A stretch of 12,151 nt of DNA. Source: an uncultured Nocardiopsis sp. (GTDB taxonomy: Bacteria > Actinomycetota > Actinomycetes > Streptosporangiales > Streptosporangiaceae). The position numbers and the translations under genes are program-made. Under the pieces are notes generated by a model. The model saw nothing but the letters and a program-made list of their open reading frames with translations. It did no database searches and had not been told where the DNA came from. Every line of letters starts with the position of its first letter. Within the stretch, counting starts at the first letter, position 1. The stretch spans positions 1 through 12,151 of the forward strand of contig CALGOD010001021.1 in assembly GCA_937957845.1 (NCBI GenBank). Direction: 5' to 3'. Shown piece by piece: positions 1 through 6,690 of the stretch.

Positions 1-147
1 ACTGAGTCGACCTCCCGTCTGATCCCGTCGATCCGAGGGACGTCTCCCCACCGGGTCCTGACGACCCCCACAGGAACGGCCTCCGCGACCGCGGGGGCCG
101 TTCCCCTTCCTCCTGTGAGGACTCCGCCGACTCCAGGGGCGGCCGGC
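1..147. other. Intergenic stretch left of the kinase gene
   Basis: No gene can be supported here. Reading on the plus strand, one frame has a TGA at 3-5 and another at 20-22, so a rightward gene may end at the extreme left edge, but too little is present to say. The stretch carries one strong hairpin, listed separately, between that possible gene end and the stop of the leftward kinase gene at 148. Confidence 0.5.
73..104. terminator. Hairpin terminator between kinase gene and a possible convergent gene
   Basis: A 9-bp perfect stem (GGAACGGCC at 73-81 with GGCCGTTCC at 96-104) is extended inward by a T-G wobble and CCGC/GCGG closing a GACC loop. On the plus strand it is followed by a C/T-rich run (CCTTCCTCCT). 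It lies 44 nt past the kinase stop, so it could end transcription from both sides. There is no real T-tract on the minus side. Confidence 0.65.
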
Positions 148-2109
148 TCACAGGTGCGGGTTGAACGTCTCCATGACATCCTCGTGCAGGTCGTCGTAGT
201 AGTCGGCGTCCTCACGGGGGACGTTCACGCTGACCAGGTAGAACACCCGGCTGCCCTCGTAGTCCAGACTGACGGCGTAGGCCCAGAAGCGGCGTTCGGG
301 GGAACGCCAGGTGCCGTTGGTGAGGTCGGCCTCCAACAGGGCGACGTCCCAACCGTCCTGGAAGTCGTCCTCGTCGAACTCCTCCAACTCCAGTTCCCTG
401 AAGCCGGTCGTGACGTCCCCGTCCACGTCGGTGCCGCCCTTGGTCTCCCGCAGGTACTCCGCGCTGCTTCCGGTGAACTCCTCCTCCGTCCACCCCGTCA
501 CCCACACCTGGTGGTCGTTGCCCGGGGCGATGAACACCACCAGAGTCTCGTCGATCTGGCTGTCGTCGACCTGCCAGTCCTGCGGATACTCCAGGGAGAA
601 CCACTGGGACCGGAAGGTCTCCATGTCGTCGTAGGAGGGTGGATCGGTGTCCTCAGAGCGGTCGTCGTCCTGCTCGCCGCCGTTGTCACCGGCGTTGGCC
701 TGATCACCGCCGTGGGGGGAGGGTTCCGCCGGGGGAGCAGCGGTCTCGGGAGGAACGCCCAGGGTGGAGGACTCGTCCAGGGGATCCCCGGCCGAGCGCA
801 GGAGGACCACGGTCACGACCGTGACGAGCAGCAGCACCGCCACCGCCCCGGCGCCCACACCCAGGAGCACCTTGCCGTTTCCCGACCCGGGGGACCCGCC
901 TGAGTAGAGCGGCCCCGTGGTGGAACCGGGACCGCCCGGACCACCCGGAAAGCCGTGTCCGCCGTGTCCCGCCGCGTGCATCGACTGCGAGTGCGTCGAC
1001 CGGTGGTGGTAGGGAGGGGCCGCAGGGGGGCGGTGGCCGGGGGGGAAGGGCGGCGCGGGGGTCATCGGCCCGGTCGGCCCGGTCGGCCTGTACGGTCCTT
1101 CGGATTCCGCCGCCCCGTGGATTCCGGTGACCCCGCCGACGGGACCGGTGGGGGACGGGGGCCGCGGCAACGGGGTCCGTATGTAGGGATGGCCTTCCAA
1201 CGGCCTGGTCCCGGGATATCCGCCGCTCGGCGAGTGAAGGGGGCTCTGCGGACCACTGCCGCCCCCCGGCCCACTGCCGCCCCCCGAACCGCGGTGCTCG
1301 CGCAGCATGGACAGTGCCTGCTCCACGGTCGGCCGTCGGTCCGGGTCGCGCTCCAACAACCCCAGGATGACCGGCTCCAACCACCCGGCACGGGTCATGG
1401 GAGGCAGCGGCGCCGAGATCACGGCGGCGATCGCCGCCGTGAGACTGTCCCGACGGAACGGGGACGTGCCCTCCACCGCCGCGAACAGGGTCACGCCGAT
1501 ACTCCACAGGTCGCCCCTGTGCTCGGCCGGTCCGCCCTCCAACCGCTCCGGCGGCATGTACTCGGGGGAGCCGATCAGCGCACCGGTACGGGTGATGCTC
1601 GGCCCGCCCTCCATCGTGGCGATGCCGAAGTCGGTGAGGATCACCCGGCCGTCCAGGGACATCATGATGTTCCCCGGCTTGATGTCCCGGTGCAGGACCC
1701 CGACGGCGTTCGCCGCGTCCACCGCCTTGAGCAGGGACTCGGCGATCTCGGCGACCTCCTCCAGCGGCAGGGCGCCCCGCTCGTTGAGCCGGTCCTGGAG
1801 GGAACCGCCCTCGACCAGCTCCATGACCACCCACGGGTTGCCCTCGTACTCGAAGACGTCGTGGATGGTGATCACGGTGGGGTGGCTGATCCGCGCCGCC
1901 GACCGGGCCTCCCGCCGGACCCGGGCGTGTGCGTCCTGACGCTCGGAGTCGGTGAAGTGGTCGGGGAGGAGCACCTGTTTGATCGCGACGACGCGGTCCA
2001 GGGCAGGGTCGAAGGCCTCCCACACCACGCCCATACCGCCGCGTCCGAGTTCGCGCCGCAGGATGTAGCGGTTCGCGACGATACGTTCACTGTCGCTGTT
2101 GCTCGACAT
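148..2109 (-). CDS. Transmembrane serine/threonine protein kinase with extracellular C-terminal domain
   Basis: A 653-residue PknB-type (Hanks) kinase that should phosphorylate proteins on Ser/Thr at the inner face of the membrane. The kinase domain spans about 14-270: Gly-loop GRGGMGVV (22-29), invariant Lys44 in VAIK, catalytic HRDIKPGN (140-147), DFG at 160-162, activation-loop Thr173/Thr175, and SPEYMPPE (181-188) as the APE equivalent. All catalytic residues are present and it is an RD kinase, so activation-loop phosphorylation is expected. A Gly/Pro-rich linker (about 275-410) leads to one membrane helix (about 413-437), an acidic spacer and a globular C-terminal domain (about 496-653) beginning WFSLEYPQDWQV, reminiscent of Mog1/PsbP-like or LpqN-type lipoprotein domains. 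There are no PASTA repeats. The ATG at 2109 is preceded by GAGAGGG at 6 nt. It is probably monocistronic, since hairpins flank it. The substrate and ligand are unknown. Confidence 0.95.
   Translation of the reverse strand: MSSNSDSERIVANRYILRRELGRGGMGVVWEAFDPALDRVVAIKQVLLPDHFTDSERQDAHARVRREARSAARISHPTVITIHDVFEYEGNPWVVMELVEGGSLQDRLNERGALPLEEVAEIAESLLKAVDAANAVGVLHRDIKPGNIMMSLDGRVILTDFGIATMEGGPSITRTGALIGSPEYMPPERLEGGPAEHRGDLWSIGVTLFAAVEGTSPFRRDSLTAAIAAVISAPLPPMTRAGWLEPVILGLLERDPDRRPTVEQALSMLREHRGSGGGSGPGGGSGPQSPLHSPSGGYPGTRPLEGHPYIRTPLPRPPSPTGPVGGVTGIHGAAESEGPYRPTGPTGPMTPAPPFPPGHRPPAAPPYHHRSTHSQSMHAAGHGGHGFPGGPGGPGSTTGPLYSGGSPGSGNGKVLLGVGAGAVAVLLLVTVVTVVLLRSAGDPLDESSTLGVPPETAAPPAEPSPHGGDQANAGDNGGEQDDDRSEDTDPPSYDDMETFRSQWFSLEYPQDWQVDDSQIDETLVVFIAPGNDHQVWVTGWTEEEFTGSSAEYLRETKGGTDVDGDVTTGFRELELEEFDEDDFQDGWDVALLEADLTNGTWRSPERRFWAYAVSLDYEGSRVFYLVSVNVPREDADYYDDLHEDVMETFNPHL
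1253..1288. repeat. Two tandem 18-bp units inside the kinase linker
   Basis: The unit CCACTGCCGCCCCCCGGC at 1253-1270 is followed directly by a copy differing only in its last two bases (1271-1288). On the coding (minus) strand it gives repeated GGGSGP in the flexible kinase linker. The in-frame length (18 bp) means unit gain or loss would change only linker length. Confidence 0.8.
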
Positions 2110-2160
2110 GTACTGCCCTCTCGAAGGCGGGCCTTTCGGGTGCTCTGTTCAAGAATGTCG

Positions 2161-2186
2161 GACGCTTCCCGCACGCGGAAGGTTCC
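2161..2186 (-). promoter_or_regulatory. Possible ECF-sigma-type promoter of the kinase gene
   Basis: On the minus strand GGAAC (2186-2182) is followed after 17 bp by CGTC (2164-2161), which resembles the GGAAC...CGTC/CGTT pattern of actinobacterial ECF (SigE/SigH-like) promoters. Transcription would begin near 2155, giving a leader of about 45 nt. No convincing TANNNT housekeeping -10 box was seen in the 2110-2190 stretch. This is a motif match only. Confidence 0.3.
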
Positions 2187-2191
2187 TCGAC

Positions 2192-2233
2192 CGACCACGG
2201 GGCGCCCCGCACGCGCGGGGCGCCCCGTGGTCG
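2192..2233. terminator. Very strong 19-bp hairpin between fumC and kinase gene
   Basis: The arms 2192-2210 and 2215-2233 are perfectly complementary over 19 bp, with an ACGC loop. It is the longest perfect hairpin in the window and contains a self-complementary GGGGCGCCCC core in each arm. It is the second of two tandem hairpins after the fumC stop and lies just upstream of the kinase promoter region. There is no T-tract, so it may act as a U-less actinobacterial terminator or insulator. Confidence 0.65.
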
Positions 2234-2245
2234 CTTCCGGCCGTG

Positions 2246-2273
2246 GGCGGTCGGCTCGCCGGAGCCGACCGCC
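2246..2273. terminator. Hairpin terminator directly after fumC
   Basis: A perfect 12-bp stem (GGCGGTCGGCTC at 2246-2257 with its complement at 2262-2273) closes a GCCG loop. It starts 12 nt past the fumC stop codon, the usual place for a terminator. It has no T-tract and is backed by a second, longer hairpin 12 bp further on. Confidence 0.7.
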
Positions 2274-2285
2274 GTACGGTGTCGC

Positions 2286-3683
2286 CTACCGGGACCGCTG
2301 GGAGTTGGTCATCTTCAGCACGTCGAGGGCCTCGTCCAGCTGTGCCTCGGTGAGCCTGCCGTCCTTGACGTAGCCACGCTCGATGACCACCTCGCGGATG
2401 GTCTTCTTCTCCTTCAGCGACTGCTTGGCGACCTTGGCGGCCTCCTCGTAGCCGATGTAGCGGTTGAGCGGCGTGACGATCGACGGCGAGGACTCGGCGT
2501 AGACACGGCACTGCTCGACGTCGGCCTCGATCCCGGCCACGCAACGGTCCGCGAACACACGCGAGACGTTGGCCAGCAGACGGATCGACTCCAGCACGTT
2601 GCGGGCCATCATCGGCAGCTGCACGTTCAGTTCGAAGTTGCCGCTGGCGCCGCCGAAGGCCACCGCGGCGTCGTTCCCCACGACCTGCGAGGAGACCTGG
2701 AGCATGGTCTCGCACAGGACCGGGTTGACCTTGCCCGGCATGATCGAGGACCCGGGCTGCAGGTCGGGCAGCAGGATCTCGCCCAGACCCGTGGTCGGCC
2801 CGGAGCCCATCCAACGGATGTCGTTGGCGATCTTGGCGAAGCCGACCGCGATGGTCCGCAGCTGGCCGGAGAGCTCGACCAGACCGTCGCGGGCGCCCTG
2901 CGCCTCGAAGTGGTCGCGCGCCTCGGTCAGGGGCAGACCGGTGTTCTCGGCGATCTCGGCGATGACCCGGGCGGAGAAGCCCTCGGGGGTGTTGATGCCG
3001 GTGCCGACGGCGGTGCCGCCCAGCGGGAGCTCGGCCACGCGGGGCAGGACGGCCTCCACACGCTCCACACCGAAACGGACCTGGGCGGCGTATCCGGCGA
3101 ACTCCTGACCCAGGGTGACGGGGGTGGCGTCCATCAGGTGCGTGCGGCCGCTCTTGACCACGGAGGCGAACTCGGTCGCCTTGCGGGTCAGCTCCCGCTC
3201 CAGGTGACGCAGCGCCGGGACCAGGTCGTTCAGGACGGCGGAGGTGGCGGCGATGTGGATGGAGGAGGGGAACACGTCGTTGGACGACTGCGAGGCGTTG
3301 ACGTGGTCATTGGGGTGCACCGGAGCGCCCAGGCGCTCGGTGGCCAAGGACGCCACGACCTCGTTGGTGTTCATGTTGCTGGAGGTGCCCGAACCGGTCT
3401 GGAAGACGTCGATGGGGAACTGGTCGTTCCACTTGCCCTCCGCCACCTCCAGGGCGGCCTCGCGCACGGCCCTGCCGATCTCTTCGCTGATCACGCCGAG
3501 TTCGGCGTTCACCTTGGCCGCGGCGGCCTTGACCTGGCCCAGGGCGGCGATGTGGGCGCCTTCGAGACCCTGGCCGGAGATCGGGAAGTTCTCGATGGCA
3601 CGCTGCGTCTGGGCACGCCACTTGGCCTCGGCCGGAACCTTGATCTCACCCATCGAGTCGTGCTCGATACGGAACTCGCTCAT
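2286..3683 (-). CDS. fumC: Fumarate hydratase, class II (fumarase C)
   Basis: A 465-residue, iron-independent homotetrameric fumarase that reversibly hydrates fumarate to L-malate in the TCA cycle, in the cytoplasm. Family marks in order: TGSGTSSNMNTNEV (about 96-109), SSNDVFPSS (133-141), GRTHLMDATP with the catalytic-type His182, and the superfamily signature GSSIMPGKVNP (311-321), whose second Ser (313) corresponds to the catalytic loop serine and whose Lys318/Asn320 bind substrate. Length is normal for class II enzymes (about 460-470), and it is complete to the C-terminal domain (KDGRLTEAQLDEAL). The start is the ATG at 3683, supported by AGGAGGG 10 nt upstream; a longer in-frame opening to 3743 has no such site and is not conserved-looking. 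Aspartase and argininosuccinate lyase share the fold, but the motif set fits fumarase best. Confidence 0.97.
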   Translation of the reverse strand: MSEFRIEHDSMGEIKVPAEAKWRAQTQRAIENFPISGQGLEGAHIAALGQVKAAAAKVNAELGVISEEIGRAVREAALEVAEGKWNDQFPIDVFQTGSGTSSNMNTNEVVASLATERLGAPVHPNDHVNASQSSNDVFPSSIHIAATSAVLNDLVPALRHLERELTRKATEFASVVKSGRTHLMDATPVTLGQEFAGYAAQVRFGVERVEAVLPRVAELPLGGTAVGTGINTPEGFSARVIAEIAENTGLPLTEARDHFEAQGARDGLVELSGQLRTIAVGFAKIANDIRWMGSGPTTGLGEILLPDLQPGSSIMPGKVNPVLCETMLQVSSQVVGNDAAVAFGGASGNFELNVQLPMMARNVLESIRLLANVSRVFADRCVAGIEADVEQCRVYAESSPSIVTPLNRYIGYEEAAKVAKQSLKEKKTIREVVIERGYVKDGRLTEAQLDEALDVLKMTNSQRSR

Positions 3684-3693
3684 TGCACCCCAT

Positions 3694-3700
3694 CCCTCCT
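3694..3700 (-). promoter_or_regulatory. Ribosome binding site deciding the fumC start
   Basis: AGGAGGG on the minus strand (3700-3694) ends 10 nt before the ATG at 3683. It is a near-complete anti-16S match and fixes the start at MSEFRIEHDS rather than the upstream in-frame ATG at 3743. Confidence 0.85.
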
Positions 3701-3882
3701 GGGAAAACCTGTGACTCCCAGCCTGCCAGACGCAGGGGAGCACACCGCCACCTCACCCTGGGTTGGCGATGTTGCGCGCATCATGTTGACAGTGAGGGAC
3801 CGCCGTACTCCAGGACCGTCCGCGTGTTCCCGTCCACGTGTCCCGTGGGACGGTCGAACCCGGACGAGGAGGGGCGGCGTCC

Positions 3883-3906
3883 GAGGACCGCGGACCCGCG
3901 CTCCTC
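3883..3906. terminator. Probable hairpin terminator after the DUF1707 gene
   Basis: The arms 3883-3892 (GAGGACCGCG) and 3897-3906 (CGCGCTCCTC) pair at 9 of 10 positions around a GACC loop. It begins 13 nt past the stop of the leftward DUF1707 gene. There is no T-tract on the minus strand, so efficiency is uncertain. Confidence 0.45.
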
Positions 3907-3918
3907 GCAGGGCCCGGT

Positions 3919-4521
3919 TCAGGAGCCGATGCCGCGCCGGCGCTCCCGACGCCATAGGCCGAGCAGACGTCGGCGCTTGGGCGCGCGCACGCGCACCACC
4001 CCGAAGAGCGAGAAGCCGTCGATCTCCAACACGGGGGGATGGGACATGTCCGAACGACGGGCCGTGGTGCCCCGTCTGCCCAGGAACGACCAACCTTTCA
4101 GTCGTACCTCGACGCCCTCGGGAACATCGATCTCCACACGGCCCAGGATCGCCGTCACGGTCATCCGGTGGTGGTTGTGCATGAGCAGCGCCTCGCGCAT
4201 GTCCATCTCGACACGGCCGACGAAGGCCACCACGTGCTCGTTCGGGTAGGCCACCCAGCGGCCTTTGCGTTCGACCGCGCCGAACACCCCGAGGGCGGGC
4301 TGCGGGTCCAGCCGGATGGGCTGCTGCTCGGCGGGCAGCAGGTCGGCGGTGACTCCGGGCAGATCGCCCAGGACACGGGCCTCGTGCACGAGGGACGAGC
4401 GCTCCTCGAACTCCTCCAGGTCCAAACGACCGTCCGCGGTGGCGTCGCGTAGAACCCTCAGGACACGTTCACGGTCGGTGTTGGAGGCACGGAGCCGCTC
4501 GGGGGGAACTTGCTCACTCAC
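3919..4521 (-). CDS. DUF1707 (SHOCT-like) protein with LiaF-like C-terminal domain
   Basis: A 200-residue protein. The N-terminus (about 8-62, RASNTDRERVLRVLRDATAD then GRLDLEEFEER) is the DUF1707 domain common in actinobacteria, usually at the N-terminus of membrane or envelope proteins. Residues about 76-180 look like a beta-rich cell-wall-active-antibiotic-response (LiaF C-terminal) domain with two copies of one strand pattern: GRVEMDMREA (102-111) and GRVEIDVPEG (127-136). There is no membrane helix or signal peptide, and the C-terminus is strongly basic (RRERRR), so it is probably cytoplasmic or membrane-surface. LiaF-type domains modulate envelope-stress signalling in Firmicutes; a similar role here is inference. 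The GTG start at 4521 was chosen because a TAGGGT box sits at leaderless distance; an in-frame ATG at 4566 would add an unconserved Gly-rich tail. It is divergent from the ABC exporter. Confidence 0.85.
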   Translation of the reverse strand: MSEQVPPERLRASNTDRERVLRVLRDATADGRLDLEEFEERSSLVHEARVLGDLPGVTADLLPAEQQPIRLDPQPALGVFGAVERKGRWVAYPNEHVVAFVGRVEMDMREALLMHNHHRMTVTAILGRVEIDVPEGVEVRLKGWSFLGRRGTTARRSDMSHPPVLEIDGFSLFGVVRVRAPKRRRLLGLWRRERRRGIGS

Positions 4522-4534
4522 ACCGCCAACCCTA
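4521..4534 (-). promoter_or_regulatory. Candidate leaderless promoter of the DUF1707 gene
   Basis: TAGGGT on the minus strand (4534-4529) fits the actinobacterial TANNNT -10 box. Its last T is 8 nt from the GTG at 4521, so transcription would begin at or 1 nt before the start codon. No Shine-Dalgarno sequence of note is present and the -35 region is not recognisable. Confidence 0.4.
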
Positions 4535-4762
4535 AGGGAGCCTCCGCCTGCGGGGAGGTCCGGCACGGCGGTCCCCGGGCTCGGGAACCGGGTGCGGTCA
4601 CTGCCCTGGAAGGAGGGGCTTCCCGCGCGTGTCGGACCACTCGGAGGGAGGCCCTCTGAGGGGCGACTCCACCCTCCGGAACCGTGCCGGGCAGGCGTTC
4701 CAGGTCGGGTGCAAAGACTTGTCAGGGGAGGTCCACGTTTGCCGGGACGGGGCGAAAACCAG

Positions 4763-4799
4763 TGGAAAATCGTCCTGACCGGCGTCTACCGTGGGCCAA
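4763..4799 (+). promoter_or_regulatory. Candidate leaderless promoter of the ABC exporter
   Basis: TGGAAA (4763-4768, 4 of 6 matches to TTGACA) and TACCGT (4787-4792, TANNNT type) are 18 bp apart. The -10 box ends 7 nt before the A of the ATG at 4799, exactly where transcription should start. With no Shine-Dalgarno site before this ATG, a leaderless mRNA is the natural reading. Confidence 0.55.
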
Positions 4800-5770
4800 T
4801 GACCACACATGACCTCGGTCGCAGCCCGAGCGGGAGCGCCACCAGGACCCGGAACGAGGGGCCGGCCGTGCCCGCGCTGCTGCTCCGGGGCGTCGTCAAG
4901 CGCTTCGGCTCTCTGACGGCCGTGGACGGACTCGACCTGGACGTACCCCAGGGCGTCGTCCTCGGCCTCCTCGGGCCCAACGGCGCGGGCAAGTCCACCA
5001 CCATGAGGATGCTCACCGCCCAGTCCCTGGCGGACGAGGGCGAGATCCGCATCCTCGGCCACGAGGTTCCCGCCGAGTCCAAGTGGGTGCGCGCCCGCAT
5101 GGGCGTCGTCCCCCAGCACGACAACCTCGACGAGGAGCTCACCGTCGAGCAGAACCTGCGGATGTTCTCCTACCTCTACCGGGTTCCGCGCCACCGGCGC
5201 AGGGAGGCGATCGCCCGGGCCATGCGGCTGGCCCAGCTCTCCGACCGGGGCGCGACCCAGGTGGACGACCTGTCGGGGGGCATGCGCCGTCGACTGCTCA
5301 TCGTCCGCGCCCTGTTGCACCGTCCCGAACTGGTCCTCATGGACGAACCCACCGTGGGACTGGACCCGCAGGTGCGCCAGGACCTGTGGGGGGTCATCTC
5401 CGCCCTGCGCGAGGAGGGGGTCACCGTCCTGATGTCCACGCACTACATCGAGGAGGCCGAACGCCTCTCCGACGAGGTGGCGCTCATGGCCGGGGGCAGG
5501 ATCGTCGAACGCGGCGCACCCGCCGACCTCGTCGCCACGTACGCGGGTGCCACGGTGGAGGAGTACCAGCCGGGCCCGGAGGGTCCGGGCGCCGTCGAGA
5601 CCCTCGTCCACGGCCACGGCTTCACCACCCGCAGAACCGGCACCACCGTGTCGGTCCTGCGCGCCGAGAAGCTGCCCGACTCCCTGCGCGATCGCCTGGG
5701 CGCCCCACAACGCCGGGCCGCCAACCTCGAAGACGTGTTCGTCACTCTCACAGGGGAGACGGTGGAGTGA
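4799..5770 (+). CDS. ABC-2 type exporter, ATP-binding subunit (NodI/DrrA-like)
   Basis: A 323-residue cytoplasmic ATPase that should power the permease encoded immediately after it. A short Ser/Thr/Arg-rich leader (1-25) is followed by the nucleotide-binding domain: Walker A GPNGAGKST (59-67), Q-loop Gln106 in GVVPQHDNLD, signature LSGGM (158-162), Walker B LVLMDEP (178-184) with catalytic Glu183, D-loop GLDP and switch His215 in STHYIEEAE. All motifs are intact. The C-terminal tail (about 250-323) ends NLEDVFVTLTGE, the typical end of drug and lipo-oligosaccharide exporter ATPases (DrrA, NodI). The VVPQHDNLDEELTVEQNL stretch is closest to NodI-type proteins in my reading. The ATG at 4799 is supported by its leaderless promoter. 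The stop overlaps the permease start (GTGA), so the two are translationally coupled. The exported substrate cannot be told. Confidence 0.94.
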   Translation: MTTHDLGRSPSGSATRTRNEGPAVPALLLRGVVKRFGSLTAVDGLDLDVPQGVVLGLLGPNGAGKSTTMRMLTAQSLADEGEIRILGHEVPAESKWVRARMGVVPQHDNLDEELTVEQNLRMFSYLYRVPRHRRREAIARAMRLAQLSDRGATQVDDLSGGMRRRLLIVRALLHRPELVLMDEPTVGLDPQVRQDLWGVISALREEGVTVLMSTHYIEEAERLSDEVALMAGGRIVERGAPADLVATYAGATVEEYQPGPEGPGAVETLVHGHGFTTRRTGTTVSVLRAEKLPDSLRDRLGAPQRRAANLEDVFVTLTGETVE

Positions 5771-6591
5771 ACCTTCGACAGCAGGCCCGTGAGGACGCCC
5801 GACCGGAGGTCCACGCGCGTCCGGGCCGGTTCGAGGCCGACGCGGTCATGGGCGTCATCGCCCGCGAGTGGATCCTGTACGGCCAGTCCTGGCGGGCGAC
5901 CACCTTCGCCGCGGTGGTGGAGCCGACCCTCTACCTGCTGTGCTTCGGCTTCGGCATGGGCGCCCTCATCGGAACCCTGGCCGGGTACAGCTACATCGAC
6001 TTCCTCGGTACCGGCATCGTGGCGGTGTCGGTCATGTTCCAGTCGATGATGCCCGCCGTCATCAACACCTTCATCAAACGCCGTTTCCTGCACACCTACG
6101 AGGGCATCCTCGCCGCGCCCGTGGACGTGCGCGAACTCGTGACCGGCGAGGCGCTGTGGCTGGCGATGCGCTCGGGCGTCTACGGATGCGTCCCACTGCT
6201 GGTGGCGGTCGGGTTCGGCCTGCGCCCCGGCCTCGGCATGCTGCTGGTGCCGTTCGTGGCCTTCCTCGCGGGATTCGCCTTCGCCCTCTTCGGCATCTGG
6301 ATCTCCGCGGTGATCAGCTCGGTACGGTCCATGGACTACGTGTTCAGCGGCCTGTTCACCCCGCTGTTCCTGGTGGCGGGCACGTTCTTCCCGCTCACCG
6401 AGCTGCCCGACTGGGTGCAGACCGCGGCCATGGCCAACCCGCTCTACCACGCGGTCGCGCTGATCCGAGGAGCGGTCTTCGGCGGGATGGACGCGGGTTC
6501 GGCGCTGGTGCACGTCGGTGTGCTGCTGGGCTTCATCGTCCTGATGTGGTTCCTGGCCGCGTTCCAGATGCGCCGCCGCGTCGTCGACTGA
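5767..6591 (+). CDS. ABC-2 type exporter, permease subunit (NodJ/DrrB-like)
   Basis: A 274-residue inner-membrane protein that forms the export path for the preceding ATPase. It has a hydrophilic N-terminus (1-44) and about six hydrophobic segments (roughly 45-70, 78-100, 135-152, 157-183, 192-212, 246-268). ABC-2 landmarks are the cytoplasmic-loop stretch RRFLHTYEGILAAPV (105-119), the re-entrant region SGLFTPLFLVAGTFFPL (194-210) and ANPLYHAVALIRGAVFG (223-239). Length matches NodJ-type permeases (about 260-280). The start is the GTG at 5767, overlapping the ATPase stop with GGAG a few bases upstream. A convergent hairpin follows at 6627. Resemblance to NodJ reflects family only; nothing around it suggests nodulation. 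Confidence 0.93.
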   Translation: MNLRQQAREDARPEVHARPGRFEADAVMGVIAREWILYGQSWRATTFAAVVEPTLYLLCFGFGMGALIGTLAGYSYIDFLGTGIVAVSVMFQSMMPAVINTFIKRRFLHTYEGILAAPVDVRELVTGEALWLAMRSGVYGCVPLLVAVGFGLRPGLGMLLVPFVAFLAGFAFALFGIWISAVISSVRSMDYVFSGLFTPLFLVAGTFFPLTELPDWVQTAAMANPLYHAVALIRGAVFGGMDAGSALVHVGVLLGFIVLMWFLAAFQMRRRVVD

Positions 6592-6626
6592 GCCGTACCG
6601 GCGGTCCTCGGTCCGGCCGGGAAGGA

Positions 6627-6648
6627 CCGGGGGCGGGAAGGCCCCCGG
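6627..6648. terminator. Bidirectional hairpin terminator between exporter and DUF3352 gene
   Basis: A perfect 8-bp stem, CCGGGGGC (6627-6634) with GCCCCCGG (6641-6648), encloses a GGGAAG loop. It lies 35 nt after the permease stop and 42 nt after the convergent DUF3352 stop, in a 99-bp gap that also contains a weaker CGGTCC/GGACCG pair just before it. Confidence 0.6.
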
Positions 6649-6690
6649 CCTCCCCGCCCCGATGCCTACCGTGCCCCTACCGGTGTACGG

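Larger units (their letters stand above)
3684..3918. other. Intergenic region between DUF1707 gene and fumC
   Basis: This 235-bp gap must hold the fumC promoter and the end of the DUF1707 transcript. No clear -35/-10 pair for fumC was found. Two sets of inverted repeats are visible: 3883-3906 (listed as a terminator) and an outer pair GACCGTCC (3814-3821) / GGACGGTC (3848-3855), with an overlapping inner pair CCACG (3834-3838) / CGTGG (3844-3848). Confidence 0.5.

Noticed and set aside
955..2373. Long plus-strand reading frame opposite the kinase gene
   Set aside because: It is Arg/Gly/Pro-rich with no recognisable domain and mirrors the high-GC codon pattern of the kinase on the other strand.
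3684..3743. Longer fumC start at 3743
   Set aside because: The AGGAGGG site lies within this extension and points to the ATG at 3683, where fumarase similarity begins.
3786..3791. Consensus TTGACA on the plus strand
   Set aside because: The only -10-like box (TACTCC) is 14 bp away and no rightward gene follows; both neighbouring genes run leftward.
2910..4184. Long plus-strand reading frame opposite fumC
   Set aside because: It is antisense to a clearly conserved enzyme, crosses an intergenic gap and shows no family motif.
4678..4701. Imperfect inverted repeat GGAAC...GTTCC upstream of the exporter
   Set aside because: Only the outer 5 bp and an inner TGCC/GGCA pair match; with several mismatches it is within what GC-rich sequence gives by chance.
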